Assembly (NCBI GenBank): GCA_938074135.1
Contig: CALJFL010000068.1
Coordinates: forward strand, 1 to 14,030
From: an uncultured Halieaceae bacterium
Lineage (GTDB): Bacteria > Pseudomonadota > Gammaproteobacteria > Pseudomonadales > Halieaceae
Direction: 5' to 3'
DNA length: 14,030 nt
Notes under the pieces: generated by a model
Told to the model about the DNA's origin: nothing
Database searches by the model: none
The model's input: only the letters and a program-made list of their open reading frames with translations
Program-made: the position numbers and the translations under genes
In this document: positions 1 to 7,826 of the stretch, piece after piece
Layout of the letters: every line of letters starts with the position of its first letter
Numbering within the stretch: position 1 is the stretch's first letter

Positions 1-1
1 G

Positions 2-382
2 TTGGCGCGCAACCTTGTCCGCATCCCCGATTTCAGGATACAGCGGGCAATTCTGGACACCCAGTTCCAGCGAGCGCGCAACGAACTGGACCAAAACGAC
101 AGCAGCGAGACCCTGCGGGTCACGCTGGAACGCGAGTACCAGCTGTTTACCGACTCCATCAACCAGTGGAAAACCCTGCAGGCCGGGCGCTATGAGCGCA
201 AAGTCGCGGAACTGGAGGATGCACTGGAGGCACGCCGGCAACGCCTGCATCAATCCTGGGAAAGTGCCGCTCTGCGTACCCGCCTGAAAACACTGGAGTA
301 CTCGCTGAAGATGCAGCGCAAGCGACTCACGCTACTGATAGAACAGGTACAACAGCAGGCCGCATTCCCACATCCCGCCTGA
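2..382 (+). CDS. Unidentified coiled-coil protein, 3' part (5' end outside window or uncertain)
   Basis: The frame is open from the left edge to a TGA at 380-382, giving about 126 visible residues. The first codon in frame is TTG at 2-4, but nothing upstream is visible, so this is probably the C-terminal part of a longer gene. The product is rich in Glu, Arg, Gln and Leu with few Gly or Pro. Residues from about 15 to 118 look like continuous charged helix with heptad-like leucine spacing, that is, a coiled coil. No signal peptide, membrane segment or catalytic motif is visible. I do not recognise the family and assign no function. It reads in the same direction as the glutathione peroxidase gene that starts 111 bases downstream, with no visible link between them. 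Confidence 0.6.
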   Translation: MARNLVRIPDFRIQRAILDTQFQRARNELDQNDSSETLRVTLEREYQLFTDSINQWKTLQAGRYERKVAELEDALEARRQRLHQSWESAALRTRLKTLEYSLKMQRKRLTLLIEQVQQQAAFPHPA

Positions 383-410
383 TAGGCCGGGACAGGCTGC
401 GGCTGGTGAC

Positions 411-434
411 CCCGTAAGAATATGATCTTCCGGG
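411..434. other. Imperfect inverted repeat around a TATGAT box, upstream of the peroxidase gene
   Basis: CCCG (411-414) pairs with CGGG (431-434) and AAGA (416-419) with TCTT (426-429), separated by one T/C mismatch and a six-base loop (420-425). TATGAT at 421-426, five of six matches to the sigma70 -10 box, spans the loop and could be the -10 of the promoter for the downstream peroxidase gene. No good -35 lies at 16-18 bases. There is no T-run after the hairpin, so it is not a standard terminator. It could be an operator or a chance match. Confidence 0.25.
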
Positions 435-493
435 TCTGCACCTGCGTACAAACGCCAGACATTCAACGCACACCGCAGAGGTGACAACATACC

Positions 494-979
494 ATGAGTA
501 ACAGCGTATTTGATTTCAGTTGCCAGACCCCCTCCGGTCAGGAGAAACCCATCAGCGACTTTGAGGGCAAAGTACTGCTGGTTGTTAACACAGCATCGAA
601 ATGTGGTTTCACGCCGCAGTTCGCCGGGCTCGAAGAGCTCTACGAAAAGTACAAAGACCGGGGCCTGGAAGTGCTTGGCTTTCCATGCAACCAGTTTGGC
701 AAGCAAGACCCTGGCAGCAATGACGAGATCACCGAATTCTGCCAGCTGAACTACGGGGTCAGCTTCCCCATGTTTGGCAAGGTCGAAGTCAACGGTAGCG
801 ACGCCGATCCACTGTTCAAGCACCTGAAAGCGGAGGCGCCCGGCGCCCTGGGCACAGAATCCATCAAATGGAATTTCACCAAATTCCTGGTTGATTCCTC
901 AGGCAAGGTGATCAAGCGCTATGCGCCCAAAACCAAGCCGGCGGATATCGCCGCCGACGTCGAAGCCTTACTGGCCTAG
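494..979 (+). CDS. Thiol-type glutathione peroxidase (BtuE/Gpx family)
   Basis: This 161-residue protein of normal family length reduces H2O2 and organic hydroperoxides; bacterial members of this type usually take electrons from thioredoxin rather than glutathione. The thioredoxin-like fold starts at the N-terminus. Cys37 in [11 protein letters not shown] is the peroxidatic residue and replaces the selenocysteine of animal enzymes. Gln71, Trp126 and Asn127 (KWNFTKF) complete the catalytic tetrad, and Cys83 before NYGVSFPMF is in the place of the resolving cysteine of two-Cys atypical peroxidases. There is no signal peptide, so it is probably cytoplasmic. The ATG at 494 has a modest GAGGTG about ten bases upstream. 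It converges with prfC: its TAG at 977-979 overlaps the prfC stop. E. coli btuE and Pseudomonas gpx homologues are the closest names; I do not fix a symbol. Confidence 0.95.
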   Translation: MSNSVFDFSCQTPSGQEKPISDFEGKVLLVVNTASKCGFTPQFAGLEELYEKYKDRGLEVLGFPCNQFGKQDPGSNDEITEFCQLNYGVSFPMFGKVEVNGSDADPLFKHLKAEAPGALGTESIKWNFTKFLVDSSGKVIKRYAPKTKPADIAADVEALLA

Positions 980-2553
980 TGCTCCCGGGTGGCGCGGAAT
1001 TCGATGTCCGGCCACCGCTCTTCCATCACCCCGAGATTGACCCGGGTCGGGGCCAGGTAAGTCAGGTAACCCCCGCCATCCATTGACAGGTGCTCCGCCG
1101 CCTTCTTGCGGAAATCTTCCAGCTTGCGGGGGTCGTCGCAATACACCCAGCGTGCGGTGTAGACATTGACCGGCTCGTAGAGCGCCTCGACCTTGTATTC
1201 GTCCTGCAACCGATAGGCCACCACGTCAAACTGTAACTGGCCAACCGCTCCGACCACGAGGTCGGAGGAATTGAGCGGCGCAAACACCTGGGTAGAGCCC
1301 TCCTCCGACAATTGCTGCAAGCCCTTCTGCAACTGCTTGGACTTCATCGGGTCACGCAGGCGGATGCGCCGGAACAATTCTGGCGCGAAGTGCGGAATGC
1401 CGGTGAATTGCAGTTCCTCACCGCCGGTGAAGGTGTCTCCAATCTGGATGGTGCCATGGTTATGCAGGCCGATGATATCGCCGGACACCGCCTCCTCTAC
1501 CAGCACTCGCTCACCGGCCTTGAAAGTTACCGCGTCGGCGATCTTGACGTCTTTGCCAAGGCGAACATGGCGCATCTTCATGCCCTTGCTGTACTTACCC
1601 GAGCATACCCGCATAAATGCAATCCGGTCTCGGTGGCGAGGGTCCATGTTGGCCTGGATCTTGAAGACAAAGCCACTGAACTCGGTTTCTACCGCATCGA
1701 CCTCCCGCCCGGTGGTCTCCCGATTCAACGGCGGGGGTGCCCAGGTCACGAAGTCGTCGAGCATTTCCCGCACCCCAAAATTGCCCAGTGCGGTGCCAAA
1801 AAACACCGGCGTCAGCTTACCGGCCAGGAAAGCCTCCTGGTCGAAGGTGTGGCTGGCTCCCCGGACAAGTTCAATCTCTTCGACAAAGTCGTCGTAGTCC
1901 TCAGCCAGCAGGTCTCTGGCTTCCGAACTATCCAAACCCTCAATACGGTCATCGGCGGGCAGAACCGAGCCCTGCCCCGGGGTGTATTTGTGGATGACAT
2001 CGGTGTACAAGTTGTAAACGCCCTTGAAAAAACTGCCCATCCCTATCGGCCAGTTAATTGGTGCTCCCTCGATCGCCAGCACACTCTCGATTTCATCGAT
2101 CAGGTCGATAGGGTCGCGTATATCGCGATCCATCTTGTTGACGAAGCTGATGATGGGGGTATCGCGCAACCGGCATACGTTCATCAGTTTGATGGTGCGA
2201 GCCTCCACACCCTTGGCTCCGTCGATCACCATCAGGGCGGAGTCAACCGCGGTCAGGGTCCGGTAGGTGTCCTCGGAGAAGTCCTCGTGACCCGGGGTAT
2301 CGAGCAGGTTCACCGTGCGGTCATGGTAGGGAAACTGCATTACCGAGGAGGTAACCGAAATACCGCGCTCCTGCTCCATGCTCATCCAGTCCGAGGTGGC
2401 ATGAGGACCCTTCTTGCCCTTGACCGTTCCGGCCACCTGTATGGCGTTACCCAGCAGCAGCAGCTTTTCGGTGATCGTGGTCTTGCCCGCATCAGGGTGA
2501 GAGATAATGGCGAAAGTACGCCTCGATGCGATGTCCTGGGCGAGTTCTGACAT
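976..2553 (-). CDS. prfC: Peptide chain release factor 3 (RF3), translational GTPase
   Basis: RF3 is a cytoplasmic GTPase that removes RF1 or RF2 from the ribosome after peptide release. The 525 residues match the family length (E. coli about 529). The G-domain motifs are present in order: P-loop SHPDAGKT at 18-25, the switch I region EQERGISV near 60-67, DTPGHEDF at 85-92 and NKMD at 139-142. Domain II (about 280-390) and the RF3-specific C-terminal domain follow. The S-H-P-D form of the P-loop is typical of RF3 and separates it from EF-G and EF-Tu. The start is ATG at 2551-2553; its Shine-Dalgarno is weak (GGGA). It lies 90 bases downstream of lipB but has its own TATAAT, so it is probably transcribed independently. 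Its TAG stop shares bases with the convergent peroxidase stop. Confidence 0.98.
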   Translation of the reverse strand: MSELAQDIASRRTFAIISHPDAGKTTITEKLLLLGNAIQVAGTVKGKKGPHATSDWMSMEQERGISVTSSVMQFPYHDRTVNLLDTPGHEDFSEDTYRTLTAVDSALMVIDGAKGVEARTIKLMNVCRLRDTPIISFVNKMDRDIRDPIDLIDEIESVLAIEGAPINWPIGMGSFFKGVYNLYTDVIHKYTPGQGSVLPADDRIEGLDSSEARDLLAEDYDDFVEEIELVRGASHTFDQEAFLAGKLTPVFFGTALGNFGVREMLDDFVTWAPPPLNRETTGREVDAVETEFSGFVFKIQANMDPRHRDRIAFMRVCSGKYSKGMKMRHVRLGKDVKIADAVTFKAGERVLVEEAVSGDIIGLHNHGTIQIGDTFTGGEELQFTGIPHFAPELFRRIRLRDPMKSKQLQKGLQQLSEEGSTQVFAPLNSSDLVVGAVGQLQFDVVAYRLQDEYKVEALYEPVNVYTARWVYCDDPRKLEDFRKKAAEHLSMDGGGYLTYLAPTRVNLGVMEERWPDIEFRATREH

Positions 2554-2578
2554 GGAATGTCCCGATAAAAATGCGCGG

Positions 2579-2607
2579 ATTATACGCCGTTTCAGATCAT
2601 CTTACAG
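2579..2607 (-). promoter_or_regulatory. Putative sigma70 promoter of prfC
   Basis: On the minus strand a perfect TATAAT (plus positions 2579-2584) is preceded, after a 17-base spacer, by CTGTAA (2602-2607), three of six matches to TTGACA. Transcription would start near 2572, about 20 bases before the prfC ATG. The perfect -10 and good placement make this credible despite the weak -35. Confidence 0.55.
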
Positions 2608-2643
2608 CGCTGGTCGTCGGGGCTGGCCAGAAGGCCAACTGCT

Positions 2644-3264
2644 TTACTGCGCGGTCAGCATCTGAGCCAGAATACCGGTCAGGCGATTACCGACTTGCTC
2701 CATGGACAGGGTTTGCCCGGGCAGACACCGCGCCATCGAGGTCACCTGCAGGCCTTCGTAACCGCAGGGATTGATGCGCTGGAAAGGCTCCAGGTCCATA
2801 TCGACGTTGAGCGCCAGACCGTGGTAACTGCAACCCCGTCGCACCCGTAACCCCAGCGATGCAATCTTGCTGTCGCCGGTGTAAACCCCGGGCGCGTCGG
2901 CCCTGGCGGCGGCTTCAATTCCGTACTCGGCCAGCAGGGTGATAAGGCCCTGTTCGATCAGGGTTACCAATGAGCGCACGCCCATAGTACGTCGGCGCAC
3001 ATCAACCAGCAGGTAGACCACCCACTGTCCGGGGCCGTGGTAGGTCACCTGGCCACCGCGATCCACCTGAATCACCGGAATATCCCCCGGCGCCAGCACG
3101 TGCTCTGCCTTGCCGGCCTGACCCTGGGTAAACACCCGGGGATGTTGCAACAGCCAAAGCTCATCCGGCGTATCGACACCGCGCTGATCGGTGAAGCTGC
3201 GCATGGCGTCCAGTGTGGGTTGATAGTCCACCAGGCCCAGTTCCCTGATAATCGGGATGCTCAT
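2644..3264 (-). CDS. lipB: Octanoyl-[acyl carrier protein]:protein octanoyltransferase
   Basis: LipB moves octanoate from acyl carrier protein to lipoyl domains of 2-oxoacid dehydrogenases and of the glycine cleavage H protein, the first step of endogenous lipoylation. The 206-residue product carries the signature [12 protein letters not shown] (69-80), Lys133 in [11 protein letters not shown] and the acyl-accepting Cys167 in INPCGYEG; the Lys/Cys pair is the catalytic dyad. The start at ATG 3262-3264 gives an N-terminus that aligns with other LipB proteins. Its Shine-Dalgarno is poor, and it begins only 10 bases after the ybeD stop, so translation may depend on the upstream gene. LipA normally follows LipB in this cluster in related genomes, but here the next gene is prfC. 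Confidence 0.98.
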   Translation of the reverse strand: MSIPIIRELGLVDYQPTLDAMRSFTDQRGVDTPDELWLLQHPRVFTQGQAGKAEHVLAPGDIPVIQVDRGGQVTYHGPGQWVVYLLVDVRRRTMGVRSLVTLIEQGLITLLAEYGIEAAARADAPGVYTGDSKIASLGLRVRRGCSYHGLALNVDMDLEPFQRINPCGYEGLQVTSMARCLPGQTLSMEQVGNRLTGILAQMLTAQ

Positions 3265-3274
3265 CGCCGGTGGG

Positions 3275-3547
3275 TCAGATCACCATCTGCACGAGGCCGG
3301 TGGCCATCAGGTCCTCGTGCAGTGCCCGGAGCTGGTCCGGACCAGTGGCCGTAATCGTAATATTGATCGAATGGAAGGTGCCCTTGCTGCTCGCCTTCAC
3401 CAGAATCGATTCCTGGTCAAAACCCGGGGCATGTCGCTCAAATACCGCAACCACGGTCGCGTGCAGCTCCTCGACATTGCGGCCCAACACTTTGATCGGG
3501 TAGTCACAGGGGAACTCAATCTTGGGCGGTTCAGTGTCCTGGGTCAT
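3275..3547 (-). CDS. ybeD: YbeD/DUF493 family protein
   Basis: This 90-residue protein belongs to the small conserved YbeD family (E. coli 87 residues), which has an ACT-like alpha/beta fold. Its function is not established; the constant position between dacA and lipB has led to proposals of a role linked to lipoate. Visible family features are [11 protein letters not shown] near residues 12-22 and the C-terminal GLVQMVI. The frame stays open upstream for 22 more codons, but the ATG at 3545-3547 gives the family N-terminus ([14 protein letters not shown]) and has GGAGAA about 12 bases upstream, so I prefer it. It starts 20 bases after the dacA stop and ends 10 bases before lipB. Confidence 0.93.
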   Translation of the reverse strand: MTQDTEPPKIEFPCDYPIKVLGRNVEELHATVVAVFERHAPGFDQESILVKASSKGTFHSINITITATGPDQLRALHEDLMATGLVQMVI

Positions 3548-3567
3548 TGGCAGTCGACATTCTCCAC

Positions 3568-4728
3568 TCAGGCGCCGAACAGGCTGGCTATCCACATGAG
3601 TATTACGTCCCACAGCCGGGCAAAGAAACCACCAGGCTCGATAGCCTGCAGGGCAACCACCGGCGCTTCGTAGACCACCTCACCATCGATACTCAGGGTG
3701 ACAGAGCCCAGCTGATCGCCGATTGCGATCGGGGCGATGATCTCTTCTTGCAGCACGACCTCGGTAGCCAGCTTCTTTTTCTGTCCCCGCGGCAACGTCA
3801 CCACGGCCTCCTCTGCCAGGCCCACCGACAGGTAGTCTTCTTGCCCCTTCCAGATGCGCGGCTGGTCGAGTTCCTGGCCGGCCTCAAATAATGTGGCAGT
3901 TTCGAAGAAGCGGAAACCGTAGTTAAGCAGGCTCTTGGCTTCTTTCTTGCGCGCATTGGGGCTTTTGGTGCCCATAACGACAGCGATGAGACGCATATCG
4001 CGGCGCTCGGCCGAAGCCACCAGACAGTAACCCGCCTCCTTGGTATATCCGGTCTTGAGGCCATCCACCGAGGGGTCGTCCCCAAGCAGGCTATTGCGGT
4101 TGTACTGGCGAATATCGTTATAGGTGAATTCCCGCTCCTTGTAGATGGCATAGTGCTCGGGGTGCTCGATGATTAGTGCGGCCGCCAGCGTTGCCAGGTC
4201 ACGCGTGGTGACTACATGCTCGGGGTCGGGCAGGCCATGGGAATTTACAAACCACGAACCCGTCATTCCCAGGGCTTCGGCATGGCCGTTCATCATATCG
4301 GCGAAAGCGGCCTCGTTACCCGCCAGGTGTTCGGCAACTGCCACAGTGGCGTCATTACCCGAGGAAATGACAATCCCGCGCTCAAGGTCACTGATCGAAA
4401 CATCTTTGCCCGGCTCAATCCACATCAGCGATGAGCCATTGAATAAGGGGTTTTGCGACCAGGCATTCTCACTGATCACTACCATGTCATCCGCACTGAC
4501 CCGGCCGGCGTCCATTTCAACCGCCAGCACATAACTGGTCATCATCTTGGTAAGACTGGCCGGCGGCAGCGGCAGATCTTCATTCTCAGCGGCCAGCACC
4601 GCCCCGCTGTGGGCATCCATAAGAATGTAGGCGCGCGCGGCGACTTGCGGTGAGGCAGGTACAATCGTTGCCGCACCGGCGTTGACAGACAACAGCACCA
4701 GGGCCAGCAACAGGGACAATCGACTCAT
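3568..4728 (-). CDS. dacA: D-alanyl-D-alanine carboxypeptidase, PBP5/6 type
   Basis: This low-molecular-mass penicillin-binding protein trims the terminal D-Ala from peptidoglycan pentapeptides in the periplasm. In the 386-residue form, residues 1-19 are a signal peptide (SRLSLLLALVLLSVNAGA). The serine peptidase S11 motifs follow: SLTK at 58-61 (nucleophile Ser58), SGN at 123-125 and KTG at 225-227. A beta-rich C-terminal domain occupies about 280-365, and the last 20 residues (GGFFARLWDVILMWIASLF) form an amphipathic membrane anchor as in E. coli PBP5. The open frame extends 64 codons further upstream into rlpA, but only the ATG at 4726-4728 places a signal peptide at the N-terminus. No good Shine-Dalgarno is visible. 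Pseudomonas calls the homologue dacC. Confidence 0.97.
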   Translation of the reverse strand: MSRLSLLLALVLLSVNAGAATIVPASPQVAARAYILMDAHSGAVLAAENEDLPLPPASLTKMMTSYVLAVEMDAGRVSADDMVVISENAWSQNPLFNGSSLMWIEPGKDVSISDLERGIVISSGNDATVAVAEHLAGNEAAFADMMNGHAEALGMTGSWFVNSHGLPDPEHVVTTRDLATLAAALIIEHPEHYAIYKEREFTYNDIRQYNRNSLLGDDPSVDGLKTGYTKEAGYCLVASAERRDMRLIAVVMGTKSPNARKKEAKSLLNYGFRFFETATLFEAGQELDQPRIWKGQEDYLSVGLAEEAVVTLPRGQKKKLATEVVLQEEIIAPIAIGDQLGSVTLSIDGEVVYEAPVVALQAIEPGGFFARLWDVILMWIASLFGA

Positions 4729-4828
4729 AAAAAGGGCTACCGTGGATGACTTGAAGAAGGCCTGAGATGGTACCGCATGCACAGGCACAGCGAAAGAAAA
4801 CCAGCCGATAACAGCGGCACCGGCCGAA

Positions 4829-5635
4829 TCAGGGCAGCGGCTGTCCGGCACCATAACCACCGGACTCCAACACCTGCTGCACCGCCAACAACTGCGTATT
4901 ATCGGCAACAGGGCCGACACGTACGCGATACAGCAACTTTCCGTTGGATTCTACCGGACTGACGAATACCGGCACCGACACCACGCCGGCGAGCTCCGCA
5001 CGCAAGCGTTCAGCGGAAGCCTCCGAGCCATAAGCACCGAGCTGCAGGTAACGGTAATCACCGTCGCTGTTGCGACGATCATCAACCCCGGCAATGTTGA
5101 GAATCTCGACTTCCACCCGGGCGGTACCGCGCTCCATGTAGCCCAGCTTGACCGCAGCGCCATAGGACAGATCGATCAGCCGCTCGGCGTGAAAGGGGCC
5201 ACGATCATTCACCCTAACCACCACGCTGCGCTGGTTCTCAAGGTTGGTCACCCTGGCGTAGGTGGGTATTGGCAAGGTTTTGTGGGCGGCGCTGGCGGCG
5301 TAGAGGTCGAATATCTCGCCGTTCGAAGTCTTGTGTCCATCGAACTTGGTCCCGTACCAGGAGGCAAGACCCTGCTCCCGGTAATTGCGATAGTCCGCCA
5401 GTACCTCGTAGGTTTCGCCGTTCACGGTATAGGGACTTTTATTGCCGGCGGCGAGGATAGGGTCAGCGCGCGGCACCGCATCGGCAACTTCCCCGGGCTC
5501 GATATGCTTCACGGGAGCGCCGTCATGGGCATTCGGATACCGCGATACCGGCGGCGTCTCGGACTCCTGGGTGGTACAGGCAGTTACCAGGGCGACGGTC
5601 AGCAGTACAACCGCCAGGCCGGGGCTTGTCCTCAT
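4829..5635 (-). CDS. rlpA: RlpA septal/endolytic peptidoglycan transglycosylase lipoprotein
   Basis: RlpA is an outer-membrane lipoprotein that cleaves glycan strands, preferring those stripped of stem peptides, and helps daughter cells separate. The 268 residues begin with a lipoprotein signal ending in VTAC (Cys20). The double-psi beta-barrel domain spans about 88-170, starting GLASWYGTKFDG. Glu107, His118 and Asp144 (in VNDRGPF) keep the relative spacing of the conserved residues of the Pseudomonas enzyme, so it should be active. A SPOR domain, which binds denuded glycan at the septum, occupies about 192-262. The ATG overlaps the mltB TGA (ATGA, 5632-5635), and GGAG lies 7 bases upstream. 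A 100-base gap separates it from dacA. Confidence 0.96.
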   Translation of the reverse strand: MRTSPGLAVVLLTVALVTACTTQESETPPVSRYPNAHDGAPVKHIEPGEVADAVPRADPILAAGNKSPYTVNGETYEVLADYRNYREQGLASWYGTKFDGHKTSNGEIFDLYAASAAHKTLPIPTYARVTNLENQRSVVVRVNDRGPFHAERLIDLSYGAAVKLGYMERGTARVEVEILNIAGVDDRRNSDGDYRYLQLGAYGSEASAERLRAELAGVVSVPVFVSPVESNGKLLYRVRVGPVADNTQLLAVQQVLESGGYGAGQPLP

Positions 5636-6627
5636 TCAGCAACTCCAGCGGCGATTCGCTGGCTTAACTGGTAAACGCTCATGGCATACATGGCGCTGTG
5701 GTTGTAGCGGGTGGTGACATAAAAATTATGCAGCCCCAACCAGTATTCATAGCCGTCTTCCAACTGAAACTTCATGGCGACGGCACTGGCCTGGGGATCC
5801 AGTTCATCGCTGCTGGTAATACCTGCGGCGGCAAATTCTGCCACGGTAAACTTTGGTTTGAGATCGGCCCGGGTCCTGACAAACCACTCCTGCCCCACAT
5901 CCGGAGCGGCAGACGCGGGCGCAACCACCTGCTCACCGGGTCGCCAGCCATGCTCCTTGAAATAGTTGGCGACGCTGCCAATGGCATCCACCGGGTTGTT
6001 CCAGATATCAGTAAGACCATCGCCGTCGAAATCAATGGCATAGGCTCGATAGCTGCTGGGCATAAACTGGCCGTAACCCATGGCACCGGCGTAAGACCCT
6101 TTCAGGGTCAGGGGATCGAGTCCCTGTTCGCGGGACAAGACCAGAAAGTTCTTCAACTCCTTGGTGAAAAACTCCGACCGCCGCGGATAGTCAAAGGCCA
6201 GGGTCGACAGGGCATCGATGACCCGGTAACTGCCGGTGATGCGACCGTAATAGGTTTCGACGCCGATTATGGCCACGATAATCTCGGCGGGTACACCGGT
6301 ATCCTTTTCCGCCCTGGCCAAGGTCGCACTGTGTTCCCTATAGAACTCCAGCCCCTGCTTCTCACGCTTGTCAGTGACAAAAATTTCGCGGTAGTCATAC
6401 CAGGGCTTGGTCTTCTCCGCCGGTCTGGCAATCGCCTCGAGAATACTGTCCTTGCGCTCGGCTTCGGCAAACAATTGCTGCAGCTCTTCGCGTTCAAAGC
6501 CCTCCTCGGCCACCAGTTCATCAATCAGGGCGGTGGCCGCTTCATGCTCGGCGTAATTATCGCCGCCAAAAGACAGGGCGGACCAGAGGCTGGACAAGGC
6601 CATGGTCATTTTCAGCAATTCAGGCAT
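5632..6627 (-). CDS. mltB: Membrane-bound/periplasmic lytic murein transglycosylase B
   Basis: MltB cleaves the beta-1,4 bond between MurNAc and GlcNAc, forming 1,6-anhydro ends. The transglycosylase core is clear: GVETYYGRITGSYRVIDAL with catalytic Glu124 (numbered from the chosen start), then AGAMGYGQFMPSSYRAYA and DFDGDGLTDIWN. The chosen ATG (6625-6627) gives 331 residues and a weak signal-like stretch, MPELLKMTMALSSLWSALSF. No lipobox cysteine is seen, unlike E. coli MltB, so it may be soluble periplasmic (as with Slt-B type proteins) or the start may be misplaced. A TTG eight codons upstream (6649-6651) is the alternative, but it lies only 8 bases after a hairpin and lacks a Shine-Dalgarno. 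Its stop overlaps the rlpA start. Confidence 0.95.
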   Translation of the reverse strand: MPELLKMTMALSSLWSALSFGGDNYAEHEAATALIDELVAEEGFEREELQQLFAEAERKDSILEAIARPAEKTKPWYDYREIFVTDKREKQGLEFYREHSATLARAEKDTGVPAEIIVAIIGVETYYGRITGSYRVIDALSTLAFDYPRRSEFFTKELKNFLVLSREQGLDPLTLKGSYAGAMGYGQFMPSSYRAYAIDFDGDGLTDIWNNPVDAIGSVANYFKEHGWRPGEQVVAPASAAPDVGQEWFVRTRADLKPKFTVAEFAAAGITSSDELDPQASAVAMKFQLEDGYEYWLGLHNFYVTTRYNHSAMYAMSVYQLSQRIAAGVAE

Positions 6628-6658
6628 CGTAGGGTGCTCGCGGGCCAACAAGGGACAG

Positions 6659-6676
6659 GCAGCCAGGGTTGGCTGC
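6659..6676 (-). other. Perfect 7-base-pair hairpin in the mrdB-mltB gap
   Basis: GCAGCCA (6659-6665) and TGGCTGC (6670-6676) flank a four-base loop, about 25 bases past the mrdB stop. On the minus strand the hairpin is followed by CTGTCCCTTGTT rather than a uniform T-run, so it would be at best a leaky terminator. It may attenuate transcription into mltB or stabilise the mrdB message end. Confidence 0.4.
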
Positions 6677-6701
6677 GACGTAACTATCAGTGAGTAACAA
6701 C

Positions 6702-7826
6702 TTATTTCTCCGTACTGACCGCCATGAGCAGACCGAATCCGGCCATCAGGGTGACGACTGACGTGCCCCCGGCACTCACCAGCGGCAAGGGAACACCAAC
6801 CACCGGCAACAAGCCAGCGACCATCCCCATGTTAACAAAAATGTAAACGAAAAACGTCAGTGTCAGGCTGCCGGCGAGCATTCTGCCGTAGCTGGTCTGG
6901 GCTCGCAGGCCTATCCAGAAACCACGCAACAGGATCAACAGATAAATCGCCATCAGCATCAGCACCCCGCGCAAACCAAACTCCTCGGCCAGAACAGCAA
7001 TGATAAAGTCGGTGTGGCTCTCTGGCAGGAAATCCAGTTGCGACTGGGTACCCCCAAGCCAACCCTTGCCGTCCCAACCGCCGGAGCCAATCGCGGTCTT
7101 GGACTGGATGATATTCCAGCCGGCGCCGAGCTTGTCGCTCTCCGGGTTAAGCAGGGTCAAGATACGCTGCTTCTGATACTCCTTGAGTACGAACAGCCAG
7201 ACCGGCCAGGCCGAGGCAAATGCGATCACGACCGCGCCGACAATATAGCGCCACCCGATGCCGGCCATAAACACTACGAACATGCCGCTGGCAGCAATCA
7301 ATAGTGCAGTTCCCAGGTCGGGCTGGCGCAGAATAAGTGCCGAGGGAACGGCAATAATGGCCAGGGAGCCGATGATGTACTTGAATCGCGGCGGCAATAT
7401 CCGCTCCGCCAGATACCAGGCCACGGTCATCGGTACGACCAGCTTGAGAATCTCTGAAGGCTGAAAACGGAACCCGCCAAGGGATAACCAACGCTGGGCG
7501 CCCTTGGCCCCCACGCCGAAAAACATCACCGCGACCAACAGGCCCACACCCAGCAGGTAGAACCAGGGGGCCCAGCGCATGTAACGCACCAGACTGATCT
7601 GGGAGGCCGCAATCATCACCACATAAGCCACCAGAAAATAGCGCCCCTGACGGATCACCGCGCCCATGTCCTGACCGGAAGCGCTGTACAGCACGACCAG
7701 GCCATAGGCGGTCAAAATCATCAACAACAACAGTAGCGGCAGATCCAGGTGAAATCTCGAGGCGGCACTGGGAGGCCGGGCCAGGTCGGCCGAACCATCG
7801 GGCATCTGCCTGACGTAATCACCCAT
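6702..7826 (-). CDS. mrdB: RodA, SEDS-family peptidoglycan glycosyltransferase
   Basis: RodA is the inner-membrane polymerase that extends glycan strands from lipid II in the Rod (elongasome) complex, working with PBP2. The 374-residue product starts with a short cytoplasmic tail (about 1-28) and contains about ten hydrophobic helices. Family motifs are visible: GFRFQPSEILKLV with Glu125, LRQPDLGTALL near 166-176, and LPESHTDFI with Asp273, the residue shown in SEDS proteins to be needed for polymerase activity. The C-terminal PLPLVSAGGTSV is the SEDS signature. The ATG (7824-7826) shares its A with the mrdA TGA (TGATG), and GGAG lies 10 bases upstream, so synthesis is likely coupled to PBP2. 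It is also called rodA. Confidence 0.98.
   Translation of the reverse strand: MGDYVRQMPDGSADLARPPSAASRFHLDLPLLLLLMILTAYGLVVLYSASGQDMGAVIRQGRYFLVAYVVMIAASQISLVRYMRWAPWFYLLGVGLLVAVMFFGVGAKGAQRWLSLGGFRFQPSEILKLVVPMTVAWYLAERILPPRFKYIIGSLAIIAVPSALILRQPDLGTALLIAASGMFVVFMAGIGWRYIVGAVVIAFASAWPVWLFVLKEYQKQRILTLLNPESDKLGAGWNIIQSKTAIGSGGWDGKGWLGGTQSQLDFLPESHTDFIIAVLAEEFGLRGVLMLMAIYLLILLRGFWIGLRAQTSYGRMLAGSLTLTFFVYIFVNMGMVAGLLPVVGVPLPLVSAGGTSVVTLMAGFGLLMAVSTEK

Noticed and set aside
1312..2550. 412-codon open frame on the plus strand opposite prfC
   Set aside because: It lies wholly antisense to a gene with clear RF3 motifs, and its product shows no domain logic. Long antisense frames are expected in GC-rich codon usage.
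2624..2637. TGGCC/GGCCA hairpin between lipB and prfC as a terminator
   Set aside because: Five base pairs only and no T-run after it on the minus strand, so termination is not supported.
4797..4828. Weak stem followed by a T-rich stretch after rlpA (minus strand)
   Set aside because: The stem is only about four base pairs with a long loop; the T-rich tail alone is not enough to call a terminator.
4729..4920. 64-codon upstream extension of dacA into the rlpA 3' end
   Set aside because: It would bury the signal peptide inside the protein. The ATG at 4728 gives a proper signal peptide at the N-terminus.
5698..6693. 331-codon open frame on the plus strand opposite mltB
   Set aside because: Antisense shadow of mltB, with no recognisable domain and no ribosome site.
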